From Hymenobacter ruricola (lineage in GTDB: Bacteria; Bacteroidota; Bacteroidia; Cytophagales; Hymenobacteraceae): 64,000 nucleotides of DNA. Where the stretch lies: positions 228,526 to 292,525 of the forward strand of contig NZ_JADQDM010000007.1 of NCBI RefSeq assembly GCF_015694525.1, in the 5' to 3' direction. Numbering within the stretch: the first letter of the stretch is position 1; each line of letters starts with the position of its first letter. The notes under the pieces are model-generated. The model saw only the letters and a list, made by a program, of their open reading frames with translations, searched no databases and had not been told where the DNA came from. The translations under genes were made by a program, and so were the position numbers. Positions 23,801-31,847 of this stretch are shown here, one piece after another.

Positions 23801-24843
23801 CCATAATTTTCTTCGGCAGCATAATCTACAGTGATAATATTAAGCGGAGTTATTCCTTTGGGTAGCTTTATTCTATTTGCAATAACTGGTTCTGGGAAAT
23901 AGGGCCACTGCAAGGGGAGCTCCAAGCCCTGTCCATTTTCCAAGGAATATAGTAGCCACGCCAATGCATCTTGATTTCGTTGACTTTTGTTGTCTGGATA
24001 ATTTTCTTCGGGGAATAGAGGCCCCAAATCAATAGCTGTTACTCCCCTTTCGCGTAATACCAAGCGTTGAGCACTGGATATATCGAGCACACCACATAAA
24101 TAGACACGGGGGCGTAACGTAGTCAATTCGTCGCGTACCCAGCCCAACCAAGACAGGAAATTAGGGTCATCGCCAGAAAAGCCAAGCAGTACAAAGTCAT
24201 TCTCCATCATGGACTGTTGCACCGTATTGACGAAGGGCGCAAAATTGCGCGGGTAACGACGAAAGTCTTCTTCAGTTATTATGAATGGCTTAGTAACCGG
24301 TAGGCTACCATGCAGCTTGACGATGCGAGGCTGAGTAGAGTTCGGCAGGTCAGAAGGCTGAACTACGACATCATAATATCGTCCCTGCTCGCCTGGGCGA
24401 GTCCGTTCAAGAAGCGTATCGTAGTTGGTAGTAAATACATCAGCCCACGGTAGCGACAACAATGCCTCATGCAAGGGTCCAGGACTATGGTCATGGTCGG
24501 GTACGATGCTGACAATTAAATCATCGAGCGCTGAACGGCCAAAAGTAGCTTCAAATTCAAGGGCTAAAGTGAGCGAACCTGAGCCACTAACAGCACGGTC
24601 CAAAGCCTTTTTTCGTTCATCTGGCTTGAGCATAGGTTGCAAGCGGTCAAGCATGTAACCAGTAATTTCACGCCACAATGGAAAAGTGGCTCCGCCCGCC
24701 ATTTTAGACTTAGCATTTAGGCTGAAACCAGCTCCTACCATTACTGCTGCTCGGCCAATGGGCTTTCGCGCCCAGAGACGGTTTCGCAAGTAGATGAGAT
24801 GATTCAGGTCAGGCAGAGTACTTACGTCAGGAAAAGGCACCAT
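20857..24843 (-). CDS. SIR2-like NADase defence protein (DSR-type)
   Basis: A 1328-aa protein. The N-terminal 280 residues are a SIR2 domain: GAGFS (37-41), TTNYD (138-142), KLHGS (176-180) and GFSGDDPNF (221-229). The remaining 1000 residues are helical and repetitive, with TPR/HEAT-like stretches (RRAGLWAEINELDMAERYAD), and probably sense a phage protein. Defence-associated sirtuins of this size deplete NAD when triggered, an abortive-infection mechanism. It is its own transcription unit: a strong terminator (24868-24926) separates it from the operon upstream. AT-rich compared with flanking genes. Confidence 0.85.
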   Translation of the reverse strand: MVPFPDVSTLPDLNHLIYLRNRLWARKPIGRAAVMVGAGFSLNAKSKMAGGATFPLWREITGYMLDRLQPMLKPDERKKALDRAVSGSGSLTLALEFEATFGRSALDDLIVSIVPDHDHSPGPLHEALLSLPWADVFTTNYDTLLERTRPGEQGRYYDVVVQPSDLPNSTQPRIVKLHGSLPVTKPFIITEEDFRRYPRNFAPFVNTVQQSMMENDFVLLGFSGDDPNFLSWLGWVRDELTTLRPRVYLCGVLDISSAQRLVLRERGVTAIDLGPLFPEENYPDNKSQRNQDALAWLLYSLENGQGLELPLQWPYFPEPVIANRIKLPKGITPLNIITVDYAAEENYGLKNRRKVVEGVLEQGYSEAAQQELYTQIEGWKLTRKAYPGWLVLPRRNRPSLIKRTKPWHYTIVDWAATLPVDKQLLVLSELVWRLDRGMLVVEQEPEEELYKKIIADVPLPESPVQQEQWATIAFYFLKQLRHNYNHQAFHELLDKIEPLAQKQPRYGAWRCWQAALERLEHLDREEARRWLKKWPDMSNDPVWDLRRAGLWAEINELDMAERYADSALETALLQQPRGTIRIDMLSVEESARHLLTDIRSAKWWQGDDEPMKEDIWNITREELARHKLYTDYRCNAYADIEQVEELLKGPEPEFQLSIYESINPYTGSRIRTQTSGGGINISAYQPAFDILDSQEQRGHPFAIPGSSRKVIGLASRWLFGLHSSRALGAILRSGNDDLLAQLLDKAMLAAYDAAELLPLLDKALALLEQNFPAAGSGSKPHFTDRYKTQQIGIALRLVGRAAFRLDEPLRLRAIQIALGLWENWPTQLLKRENFYIKHEQYSDFTEGITSLMKSEEVAQHLAPLVGAAAEPQFASGAFESIPKILLPETRPGAPAFTRAIAVCLELLASSEQDEKQAALGRLMALQQLGWLTTGELAEFGQLLWDKVEDPDGLPSFDNWPALWTVLLLPAPPSIDLVVRLKKRLMTQAEAYRELTTKPAEKRNHGNPAFDRLLFNVTHATRPASGKLLVGKSSPREWIDWTKEEACVLFETLERMIRHQELTLRETLRTKRGEAFGYHPDEGFHYAGQFLREVVIPHVNADDQQLAARIHTCVTELIRYELPARSALPFLTPILGNTSSTATSIRLALVAPASAESVRDGAEALCRWAYAAFQDKLPALPEGLLQEFIIRLGMPGLPDLLAIVYWAADLVIAAPRIFWPNYAIQLGDALQALAECTQAPGWRERSMARSLVDKERLFQRPRIREQAARLAGQLTRLNQIEPVSEMHSIITVWEEVVEDDLLPEVRRAWQEGFSNPELVLNWHDSEPTP

Positions 24844-24867
24844 AGCTATTACAAAGAAAGATGGCCA

Positions 24868-24926
24868 AAAATAAGCGGGAGCTTGTTAAAGCACTCTATA
24901 TGCTTTAACAAGCTCCCGCTTATTTT
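24868..24926 (-). terminator. Very strong terminator, perfect 26-bp stem
   Basis: Bases 24868-24893 are the exact reverse complement of 24901-24926, with a 7-base loop and A/T tracts at the ends. It lies 100 bases after the stop of the AlkB-like gene and 25 bases before the SIR2 start, so it ends the upstream operon and might attenuate read-through into SIR2. It is too short and isolated to be an IS remnant. Confidence 0.85.
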
Positions 24927-25025
24927 AACAAGTGCATCTAGCATTGACACACTATTCTATTGAAGAGAGCTAACCAATGTACTAAATACGCAGATTATCA
25001 ACCCACTATAAACATTGTTTTTATA

Positions 25026-25643
25026 TCAAGTTAAGCGAACTTTGCGGAATGTTAATGAAACCCGCCGTTGGCGTGCTACACGTTGTCCCTTGATAATATC
25101 TGCTTTAACTGGGCGAATTCCATGTCGCCATTTAAAACGTGCTTCTCCTTGTAGGATAAGTGTACTACCTGGCATGAGTACTTGGTCAAATGTTTGAGTT
25201 GAGTCGTCAGCACGAGACAGGTTCATTATGCAAGCAGAACCTAGACTGATGGAAACGACTGTATCATCAAAACATGGTGTACAGTCAATATGGGGGGCAA
25301 TACCTTGACCTGGCTCATACTCGTTAACAATAACCTGGTCTGGAGGAGCATCAGTAAAATATCCAGCTGCATAGAACTGCTGGGCGTAGTATTCACACCA
25401 AGAAGGCAAGGGACCAAGGTACTGTGACCTATCAACACGCCTGCTTTTGTAATCGTAGCGGTAGCCGTAATGTTGGACACGGCGCTTGAGGTCGTCCTGC
25501 CAAGGTGACTCATCAATGCACGTAAGGAGTCGGGCCTGAAGACGAGAATCTACATAATCGGACAGATACTGAAGACCTGGGATTGGCTCTGCAGAGTTGA
25601 GCGTTAAAACACACTCAGTCGGGTTGAAAAGCGAGAAGTTCAT
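25026..25643 (-). CDS. AlkB-like 2OG-Fe(II) dioxygenase
   Basis: A 205-aa protein. Iron ligands H118-x-D120 (IAPHID) and H174 (WRHGI), 2-oxoglutarate-binding Arg in RRVSLTFR (193-200), and the NEYEPGQGIAPHID core identify an AlkB/ALKBH family member. These remove methyl or other alkyl groups from DNA or RNA by oxidation. It is the last gene of the 25-35 kb operon, and its start overlaps the methyltransferase gene by 29 bases. A demethylase beside a methyltransferase in a defence-like operon is uncommon. Confidence 0.88.
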   Translation of the reverse strand: MNFSLFNPTECVLTLNSAEPIPGLQYLSDYVDSRLQARLLTCIDESPWQDDLKRRVQHYGYRYDYKSRRVDRSQYLGPLPSWCEYYAQQFYAAGYFTDAPPDQVIVNEYEPGQGIAPHIDCTPCFDDTVVSISLGSACIMNLSRADDSTQTFDQVLMPGSTLILQGEARFKWRHGIRPVKADIIKGQRVARQRRVSLTFRKVRLT

Positions 25644-27153
25644 AGGCTACTTCTTCAGGGGTTGGCTCATATACGCTTGCTGGGTTGTTCTTATAACGCA
25701 CCTCACGTACTGACTGTACTATACTTCGTGTGAATCGAACCTGTTCTTTCCATTGCACATATTTCTGATTTCGGTCAGCACGGTTAGGATTCTGAAAGAC
25801 AAAGTACATTTTCGACTCTGGGCACAAACCACGCAGCTGATTGATAAACAAAGCCAGCTCAGAGACGTTCAATGACTCACTGGCAAAAAGGTAGGAAGCG
25901 TTGAAGATAATCGGGTTGGTGACCTGTACAAAGCCATCAATTATCGGAACTAAGGCGTCAGCCCAAGCCTCGTAGTAGGCGAACTGGCTATTCGGAGCAA
26001 ATAAGCCACTACGTTCAAACTCCTGGGCCTTTTCAATCATCGCTGGGGCTATATCAATACCCACATAGTTTACGGTTAGCAGATGACCATGTCTTTCTTG
26101 GTATAAGTCGGCGAGGGCCAAACCGGAAGTCATCGGTCCACAGCCAAGGTCAACAAAAACGGGACGTGCATCTTTATTCGTCAGCATATCAGGCAGCGAA
26201 TCAATAATCTGCCCGAACACATAGCGAGTAGTGAAAAAATGTTTGCGCAGATTATAAAAGCAGTATAAAAGCACACGGTCAACAGGCTGAGCAACCGGCC
26301 TAACGGTAAGGCATGCCTCACGAAAATCGGCCCGACCGTAGTTCAGAATTCGTTCACGGATATCTGCGTGTGAGTACCCTAAACGGTAATCATTTCCACG
26401 GGTACGAGGGTCTGTATCGACTGGAATTGTAATATACTGGCGGAATATTCGCTGTATCGCCTCTGTTGGAAATAATACGGGCGTTGGTACATCATCTGGC
26501 TCGATAACAATAGTTAAAGAGCCAGATGCTTTGCCTATGAGCAATGACTCAATGGCTGGATGTGCTAGAAAAGGGTAACTATGAGTATTACTAGGACGTG
26601 AAAACAGTTCAGTAAAGGCAATTTCCTCAGTAAGAAAGTTATACTTCCTTAATTGGCTACGCCCTTCTTTCAGGAATTTGTAAGCGACCTGAACAACGGA
26701 TGAGCTATAATCTTCATCTTCTTCGTACTGAGCCTGGAGTAGCAAGTCCATGACCAATGGGAAGATGGTCGCATAGCCACTACGAATATCGAGCAATCCG
26801 TGAATAAGTTCTTGGGCACGAAAGCGCAAGCTAACAGATGCGTTCGGCGGTAGAATTGCTCTAATAGGCGTTATCAAGGCAAAACTACCCGCTCGCTCAA
26901 ATGTAGTAGCGAATAGAATCAGGGCTTGAGTAACCTCCGCAGGAAACTGCTCTGTACTTTCTAACTCCTCAAATGCAGGACACAGCTTGAAGGCGAAGAA
27001 ACATTGAGAGATTTCCAGTAATCCTACTGGATTCTCTACATCTACTGCAAACAAGGCTTTTGTTAATTCCTGACCATAATTATCTAAGACAGAATCTAAC
27101 TTATCAGGGGTGGTACAAGCTTGAAAAAGCGGGACGAAATCAACTAGTTTCAT
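25615..27153 (-). CDS. Class I SAM-dependent methyltransferase with unknown N-terminal domain
   Basis: A 512-aa protein. Residues 1-310 form a helical region with no match I recognise. Residues 325-500 are a Rossmann methyltransferase: VDLGCGP (334-340, motif I), GIDIAPAM (365-372, motif II), and a late NASYLFASESLN stretch. There is no DPPY/SPPF motif, so it is not an ordinary DNA amino-methylase; substrate may be RNA, protein or a small molecule. Twelve bases separate it from the 711-aa gene upstream, and the AlkB-like gene overlaps its end. Confidence 0.75.
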   Translation of the reverse strand: MKLVDFVPLFQACTTPDKLDSVLDNYGQELTKALFAVDVENPVGLLEISQCFFAFKLCPAFEELESTEQFPAEVTQALILFATTFERAGSFALITPIRAILPPNASVSLRFRAQELIHGLLDIRSGYATIFPLVMDLLLQAQYEEDEDYSSSVVQVAYKFLKEGRSQLRKYNFLTEEIAFTELFSRPSNTHSYPFLAHPAIESLLIGKASGSLTIVIEPDDVPTPVLFPTEAIQRIFRQYITIPVDTDPRTRGNDYRLGYSHADIRERILNYGRADFREACLTVRPVAQPVDRVLLYCFYNLRKHFFTTRYVFGQIIDSLPDMLTNKDARPVFVDLGCGPMTSGLALADLYQERHGHLLTVNYVGIDIAPAMIEKAQEFERSGLFAPNSQFAYYEAWADALVPIIDGFVQVTNPIIFNASYLFASESLNVSELALFINQLRGLCPESKMYFVFQNPNRADRNQKYVQWKEQVRFTRSIVQSVREVRYKNNPASVYEPTPEEVAYELLAFQPD

Positions 27154-27165
27154 GACTTAGTGTTT

Positions 27166-29301
27166 CTACCGCGCTTTTCTAGATTGTATCAGCAGTCGTA
27201 ACGCTTCTTGCTCTGCAGGAGTAAAACCAGACAAAAGCTGTTGCTCAAAGTGCGCAGGAGAAAACCAACGTGTCATTTTAAGAATAATTTCCTCAAGAAC
27301 TGCTGGGCTCGTTGCACTATTTGTCTGTTGATACTGATTGTCAATTATTTCCGCATCACGGAATCGAGATACAGAAGGCTTCTGGTCACGGATTGTTTTC
27401 GAAGGCTGATTATAAGTTGTATTTGCTCTTACAGTTGATTTTCCTAAGCGAAATGCACGCTGCGGAAAAACTACTTGGTCTGAAACATTCGTTTCGCTTG
27501 GTCGCAGATACGCTAGCGCATCATTGATTGGTTGGCCCTCAACGCAATATCGAAAAACAGATTCGATAATTATACGGTCAGAGGTTAGGGCTATATCAAA
27601 GCGCAAGCGATGTAACGGCTGGGCTGCTTTATCTAATTCAGGCGACTCAATTTTTAAGTTTGGGTCTTGGCGAGTGAATTGAGCATAGCCGTAGTATAGC
27701 CCTAGTACTGCTAAAAGCTGGTCAAGCAGCATAGGAGCATTGAATAGACCGCGGTTTGTATACTGAGCAAGATTGATTAAAACAGCCTGTTTATCCTCAG
27801 AGCTACGGGCACGCCCTGGCTTATTGCATAGTAAAACTAACGCTGTGAATGGCAATGGCGGTATGTCGCGTTTGATACCGTCGCTACTGGCTATTGCAGT
27901 CAATGCCTTTGAAAAATTGCCTTGCCCTTGCTGCAAGTAACCCAATTGCTCTTGCGCAACCTTTAATTGGGGAAGGTCACGAGGAATTTCAGACTGTTGC
28001 CGACACTGAGACTCTACTTGTTGCAATAGCCGAATGCCCCATTCATAAGAAGCCGTTTCATCTTGGTAAATAGCTTGCACAATAGCAGCAAATAGCTTTT
28101 GTCCTGCTGAAGTTGCTTTTTGTGGGCCCCTCCGCAGGAGCGTGTTCATCACCCAAGCATTACCTTCTTCGGCAGCAATGGCTGCATTAATCTCATGCAA
28201 TCCAATAAGCAGTTCGGCTGGAAAGTCTTGTACAGATTGTTCAGTATTCGCCCGTAATAAAGGGGCGTGTTTAAGATAACCGAACATTCCAAGCTGACGG
28301 TCAAATTGCCGTAGCTGATGTGATACAATTGGGTCTAAATCAGAAGAATCTGATGGACCAAAAAATTCAACTTTTACACTTGGGATGTCTTCCCCTATGA
28401 CACCAACCAAGGATTTGGGGAAGAAATAATTTTTAAACTGCTCCGCATTCACACGAAATTCGTCAATAGCATCAGTCGAAATAAATAGTACCCTCCTAAT
28501 TCTAGAGACAGGTATAATTTCGCCAAAACGATAGACAGAACCAACAGTTTGTAGATGCTCTATTTCGTTTGGCCGTAGTAAAAGCTCTACAAGCGCTTCT
28601 TTCTCAGAGAAGTCAGTCAAGTGCCCGGTGAGTAGTGGTAAATAGCTGCGATGTTGAGTCAGGAAATCAACGGGCCTAACGGATATATATTCTTGGTCTG
28701 GTTCTAAATCAAGCGGGTATATCGCACCACGGCTCAAATAAGTTCCTAAATTAACCGCTTGCATCTGCAAATAGAATGGACCAGTATATACTGGTGGCGC
28801 ATCATTTGGATTTTCTTGTTTATCCAAGGCAAAATTGCCAGTGATATAATCCAAAAGTCCACCCGAAGTCAGCGTATCATCACGTTCCGCAAGCCCATGG
28901 TCTTCTGGGTCTACGGTAGATGGACTTGACAAATCACGATGCTCGCTTGCAGAAACAGTAACTTCACTTGGTTCGCTTGAAACTGTATCGGCAGTTGGCA
29001 TCAGTGGAGGTATCTCCTTCTCTTGTTCATATGCTTTTATTTCATCAGAATCATCATCTGTAAGTATTGTAGGCAACTTTTCCTCATCTACAGTAGACAA
29101 GGGGAATAATTCAGCTGATTTCTCAGACACTCGATTAAATTTATCAATCTCGTGTTTTTTGATTCGTGATTGTAAAGTTGAATTAGACAGTTGTCTCCCC
29201 CTCTTATCAAAAGCATCAATATTGCGCTCTTGGCACAAAGCAATTAACTCTGGCTGTAAGGGATTTGGGCCCGAAAATGGTGCGTATGATGAATCAGGCA
29301 T
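27166..29301 (-). CDS. Unknown 711-aa protein of the HerA-NurA operon
   Basis: No family was recognised. From the ATG at 29301: a Leu-rich start, an acidic low-complexity linker (about residues 60-160, rich in Ser, Glu, Asp), then a mixed alpha/beta region (VNLGTYLSRGAIYPLDLEPD, EALVELLLRPNEIEHLQTVG, VYRFGEIIPVSRIRRVLFIS), then a mostly helical half, and a C-terminal tail ending FSPAHFEQQLLSGFTPAEQE. No transmembrane segment or nuclease motif is visible. An ATG at 29379 would overlap the helicase by 58 bases and was rejected. It is probably a large adaptor or sensor. Confidence 0.7.
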   Translation of the reverse strand: MPDSSYAPFSGPNPLQPELIALCQERNIDAFDKRGRQLSNSTLQSRIKKHEIDKFNRVSEKSAELFPLSTVDEEKLPTILTDDDSDEIKAYEQEKEIPPLMPTADTVSSEPSEVTVSASEHRDLSSPSTVDPEDHGLAERDDTLTSGGLLDYITGNFALDKQENPNDAPPVYTGPFYLQMQAVNLGTYLSRGAIYPLDLEPDQEYISVRPVDFLTQHRSYLPLLTGHLTDFSEKEALVELLLRPNEIEHLQTVGSVYRFGEIIPVSRIRRVLFISTDAIDEFRVNAEQFKNYFFPKSLVGVIGEDIPSVKVEFFGPSDSSDLDPIVSHQLRQFDRQLGMFGYLKHAPLLRANTEQSVQDFPAELLIGLHEINAAIAAEEGNAWVMNTLLRRGPQKATSAGQKLFAAIVQAIYQDETASYEWGIRLLQQVESQCRQQSEIPRDLPQLKVAQEQLGYLQQGQGNFSKALTAIASSDGIKRDIPPLPFTALVLLCNKPGRARSSEDKQAVLINLAQYTNRGLFNAPMLLDQLLAVLGLYYGYAQFTRQDPNLKIESPELDKAAQPLHRLRFDIALTSDRIIIESVFRYCVEGQPINDALAYLRPSETNVSDQVVFPQRAFRLGKSTVRANTTYNQPSKTIRDQKPSVSRFRDAEIIDNQYQQTNSATSPAVLEEIILKMTRWFSPAHFEQQLLSGFTPAEQEALRLLIQSRKAR

Positions 29302-29321
29302 GGCGGGAATTACTAAAGAAT

Positions 29322-30461
29322 TTAAAGAGGCCGATAAACTTGGTGAACGTAAGTTTCTGGACGAAATCCCTTCATCCATAACGGCTTATCAGGTGTAGAA
29401 TATAATAAAAAAAGCTTTTGAGTAGCACGAGTACAAGCAACATAATAATGTTGAGGTGTTTCAATTTTTGGTTTACTCATTGCATACTGCATACTAGGCA
29501 TTATGACAACTTGAAACTCTAACCCCTTAATATACTTGTAAGTAGTTACCACAAAGTTCTGCATTTTCTCAGCTTCTTGGTCACGTTGATAAACGCTCAT
29601 ATCACTGTGGAATTTGCTTATATATAGGTCTGGTCTATCTTGAGCTAAGCGGTCACGAATGCGGCGATGCCAGATATCTACTTCATGTGGATAGTAAAAC
29701 AAAACAGCAACATTGACAAATTCATTATCAAGCATTAAGTCAATAATGCGTTCAAGAGTATTTTCATCATTGATTGTTTGAATTACTATTGGCCGCTGGT
29801 CAGCTCCACCTTTACCTTTTGGCATATGTTCAAGCAGAACCGTTGAACGAGCATCTGGCGGCATGAACTGTCTCGCGAAATCATAAGTCTCAAAAAAATT
29901 ACGATAATTAAATTGGAGCGGAATTGGCATCAGGTCAAGATGAGCTTCCAAAATTTCGCCTATTACTTCGCTCCTCGTTCCTTTTTCATAGAACATTTGG
30001 CCACTGTCCGCACCAACAGCTATCCTTGAAGCAATTGTGGGTAATGCTTCAAATATTGTTTTTGGCAAGTCTTGGCCTTCGTCTACAAGAATCTCATCAA
30101 CTTTCAACCCTGATTTTTTCATAAGGGCTTCCATTTCAGCTTTAGTATGGGCTTCGGAATTGATTTCAAATGTGTGATAAAGCCAACCATAGATAGTATG
30201 AATATGGTCTTTCAGTATTGGGTCGGCGATGCTGATGAGACTATATCGCAGTAAATGTTGATACGTTAGTAAGCGTACTGTCTTTTCTTTAAGCAACTGG
30301 CGTGTAGCGCGCATCAATGTTACTGTGGTTTTACCACTACCTGGGGGGCCAGTAACTAGCATATGGCGAGGGCCATTATATTTAATAGCACTGAGCATAT
30401 TTAATCCACCTGGGGATTTAAGTATGTCTTCTTCAGTTATTGTATTGAATTTAAATGGCAT
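29322..30461 (-). CDS. Superfamily 1 helicase-like ATPase
   Basis: A 379-aa UvrD/DUF2075-like protein. Walker A GPPGSGKTT (38-46), motif II LVDEGQD (125-131), motif III-like AVGADSGQMFYE, motif IV-like IPLQFNYRN, motif V TTYKYIKGLEFQVVIMP and motif VI HYYVACTRATQKLFLLYS. It is small for a UvrD helicase, with no 1B/2B insertions, and may be a DNA translocase or a switch ATPase. It lies 39 bases after NurA in the operon. Confidence 0.87.
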   Translation of the reverse strand: MPFKFNTITEEDILKSPGGLNMLSAIKYNGPRHMLVTGPPGSGKTTVTLMRATRQLLKEKTVRLLTYQHLLRYSLISIADPILKDHIHTIYGWLYHTFEINSEAHTKAEMEALMKKSGLKVDEILVDEGQDLPKTIFEALPTIASRIAVGADSGQMFYEKGTRSEVIGEILEAHLDLMPIPLQFNYRNFFETYDFARQFMPPDARSTVLLEHMPKGKGGADQRPIVIQTINDENTLERIIDLMLDNEFVNVAVLFYYPHEVDIWHRRIRDRLAQDRPDLYISKFHSDMSVYQRDQEAEKMQNFVVTTYKYIKGLEFQVVIMPSMQYAMSKPKIETPQHYYVACTRATQKLFLLYSTPDKPLWMKGFRPETYVHQVYRPL

Positions 30462-30500
30462 ACAAGACAGATAGAATTATGATGCGGATTTGAACAACTA

Positions 30501-31847
30501 TTATTTTGTGGCTCTTGCTTGGGCAAATTTTTGTAAAATACCAGCACTAGGACGGTTTGAAAGCGAAACTAGTTTGTTGGCCAGCGCAATCGGCATGATG
30601 GCATTATCATACATATCACAGCGCAGTTTGGCTACGTTGGTGAGAAGAATCTGAAGGTCTTTGATTGAGCTAGCTACTGGCTTGATGGCCAAGGCAGGTA
30701 CAGGTACAGTCACTACATAAACTGCTTCTTCCGGCGTCTTGAATATTAGTTTCTGGCCATAGTACGAAGTGTATGCGTAGGGCTGAGTGTTGTTTGCTTT
30801 GCCAGGGGTGACGTACTTATAGATGTAGTCATTGTCCAACAGCAATACTTGGCCTGGTTTCAATAAGCCCGAAATCTCCTTGGCATGTTCGACAAACGCG
30901 CCGCTTTTTTCAAGTCCTACCAAGAACAAGGAATGGTGTTGCGTCTGCACGAACGAAACCAAATCAAGCATTGGCTTGTGCATATTTGCTGTCTGACCGA
31001 AGAATCCGAGTGGACCGTCTTTGAAAAAGAATATCTCTTTAAGTAGCGATGGACTATTGGTGAGGATAATGCGGATAAAATGCACTAGAACCAGTTGTTC
31101 AACTGCTGTGGTGACGTATCCCATTATCTGGCCAGCCCCAAGCTCATCATCAATAGCTTCGTGCAATCGTAATACATCAATAAGTAGCAACTCCTCCCCA
31201 CAAAGTGGACAAGGCATTGCAAACGTGGTGGGGTGAAGTTGGGAAGCGACCAAGTCAACACGCTCCTGGCAATGTGGACACTGAGATAGAGTGTAAGTGG
31301 AATGCTGCTGAGCAACTGGCATGTATTGCCGAAACACGAACCAATGGAGCGTGTCAAGCATAGTCTTTGCGTCGCCTTCGCGGGGCGCCGCGAAGAAGAG
31401 TTGTAATGTGCGGCGAATAGAGTGTGTAATACTAGTCTCAGCAGCTAATACATAGTTTCGCAAGGGCAAGACCAATTTCAAACGTTCCATTTGACGGAGC
31501 CGCGCCATATCATCGGGGTCGATGAATGGCGTTGTCTTCAAAGTATATAAGTCGTCGCGCCGGAAGTAGAGCGCACCGAATTGAAAGAAACAAAGGGCAG
31601 CCGATGGGTGCCCTGGCTCAACAACGATTTCTTGATACCCGCCGTCGAAAGCCATGAAGCTTTTGACTGGATTCTCTAAGCACTCATGGTAGTCCACCAG
31701 GGTATGCTGGGACATATCAATGTCGCCAGGCTTGACACGAGGTGCAACTTTGTTTAGGTAATCCTTGACAGTTTCGTCTTGTATTACATGACGATGGGAG
31801 GTCTTAGAAGCACCTTCCATTGGGCGGCGGCCGGCAGAATAACTCAT
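30501..31847 (-). CDS. nurA: NurA-domain nuclease with zinc-ribbon insert
   Basis: A 448-aa protein. NurA landmarks: FMAFDGG (65-71, metal-binding Asp), FFKDGPLGFFG (274-284) and LVGLEKSGAFVEHA (309-322). Between them a CPHC (190-193) ... CPLC (213-216) zinc ribbon is inserted, which ordinary archaeal NurA proteins lack. NurA is a 5'-3' nuclease that works with the HerA pump in DNA end resection. Its start overlaps the HerA stop by one base (TAATG-like coupling), which supports a direct physical partnership. Confidence 0.85.
   Translation of the reverse strand: MSYSAGRRPMEGASKTSHRHVIQDETVKDYLNKVAPRVKPGDIDMSQHTLVDYHECLENPVKSFMAFDGGYQEIVVEPGHPSAALCFFQFGALYFRRDDLYTLKTTPFIDPDDMARLRQMERLKLVLPLRNYVLAAETSITHSIRRTLQLFFAAPREGDAKTMLDTLHWFVFRQYMPVAQQHSTYTLSQCPHCQERVDLVASQLHPTTFAMPCPLCGEELLLIDVLRLHEAIDDELGAGQIMGYVTTAVEQLVLVHFIRIILTNSPSLLKEIFFFKDGPLGFFGQTANMHKPMLDLVSFVQTQHHSLFLVGLEKSGAFVEHAKEISGLLKPGQVLLLDNDYIYKYVTPGKANNTQPYAYTSYYGQKLIFKTPEEAVYVVTVPVPALAIKPVASSIKDLQILLTNVAKLRCDMYDNAIMPIALANKLVSLSNRPSAGILQKFAQARATK

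Noticed and set aside
24868..24926. Inverted repeat of an insertion sequence
   Set aside because: Arms are contiguous around a 7-base loop with A/T tracts and sit after an operon: terminator.
29302..29379. Upstream start for the 711-aa protein
   Set aside because: It would overlap the helicase by 58 bases; the ATG at 29301 gives a 20-base gap as in the rest of the operon.
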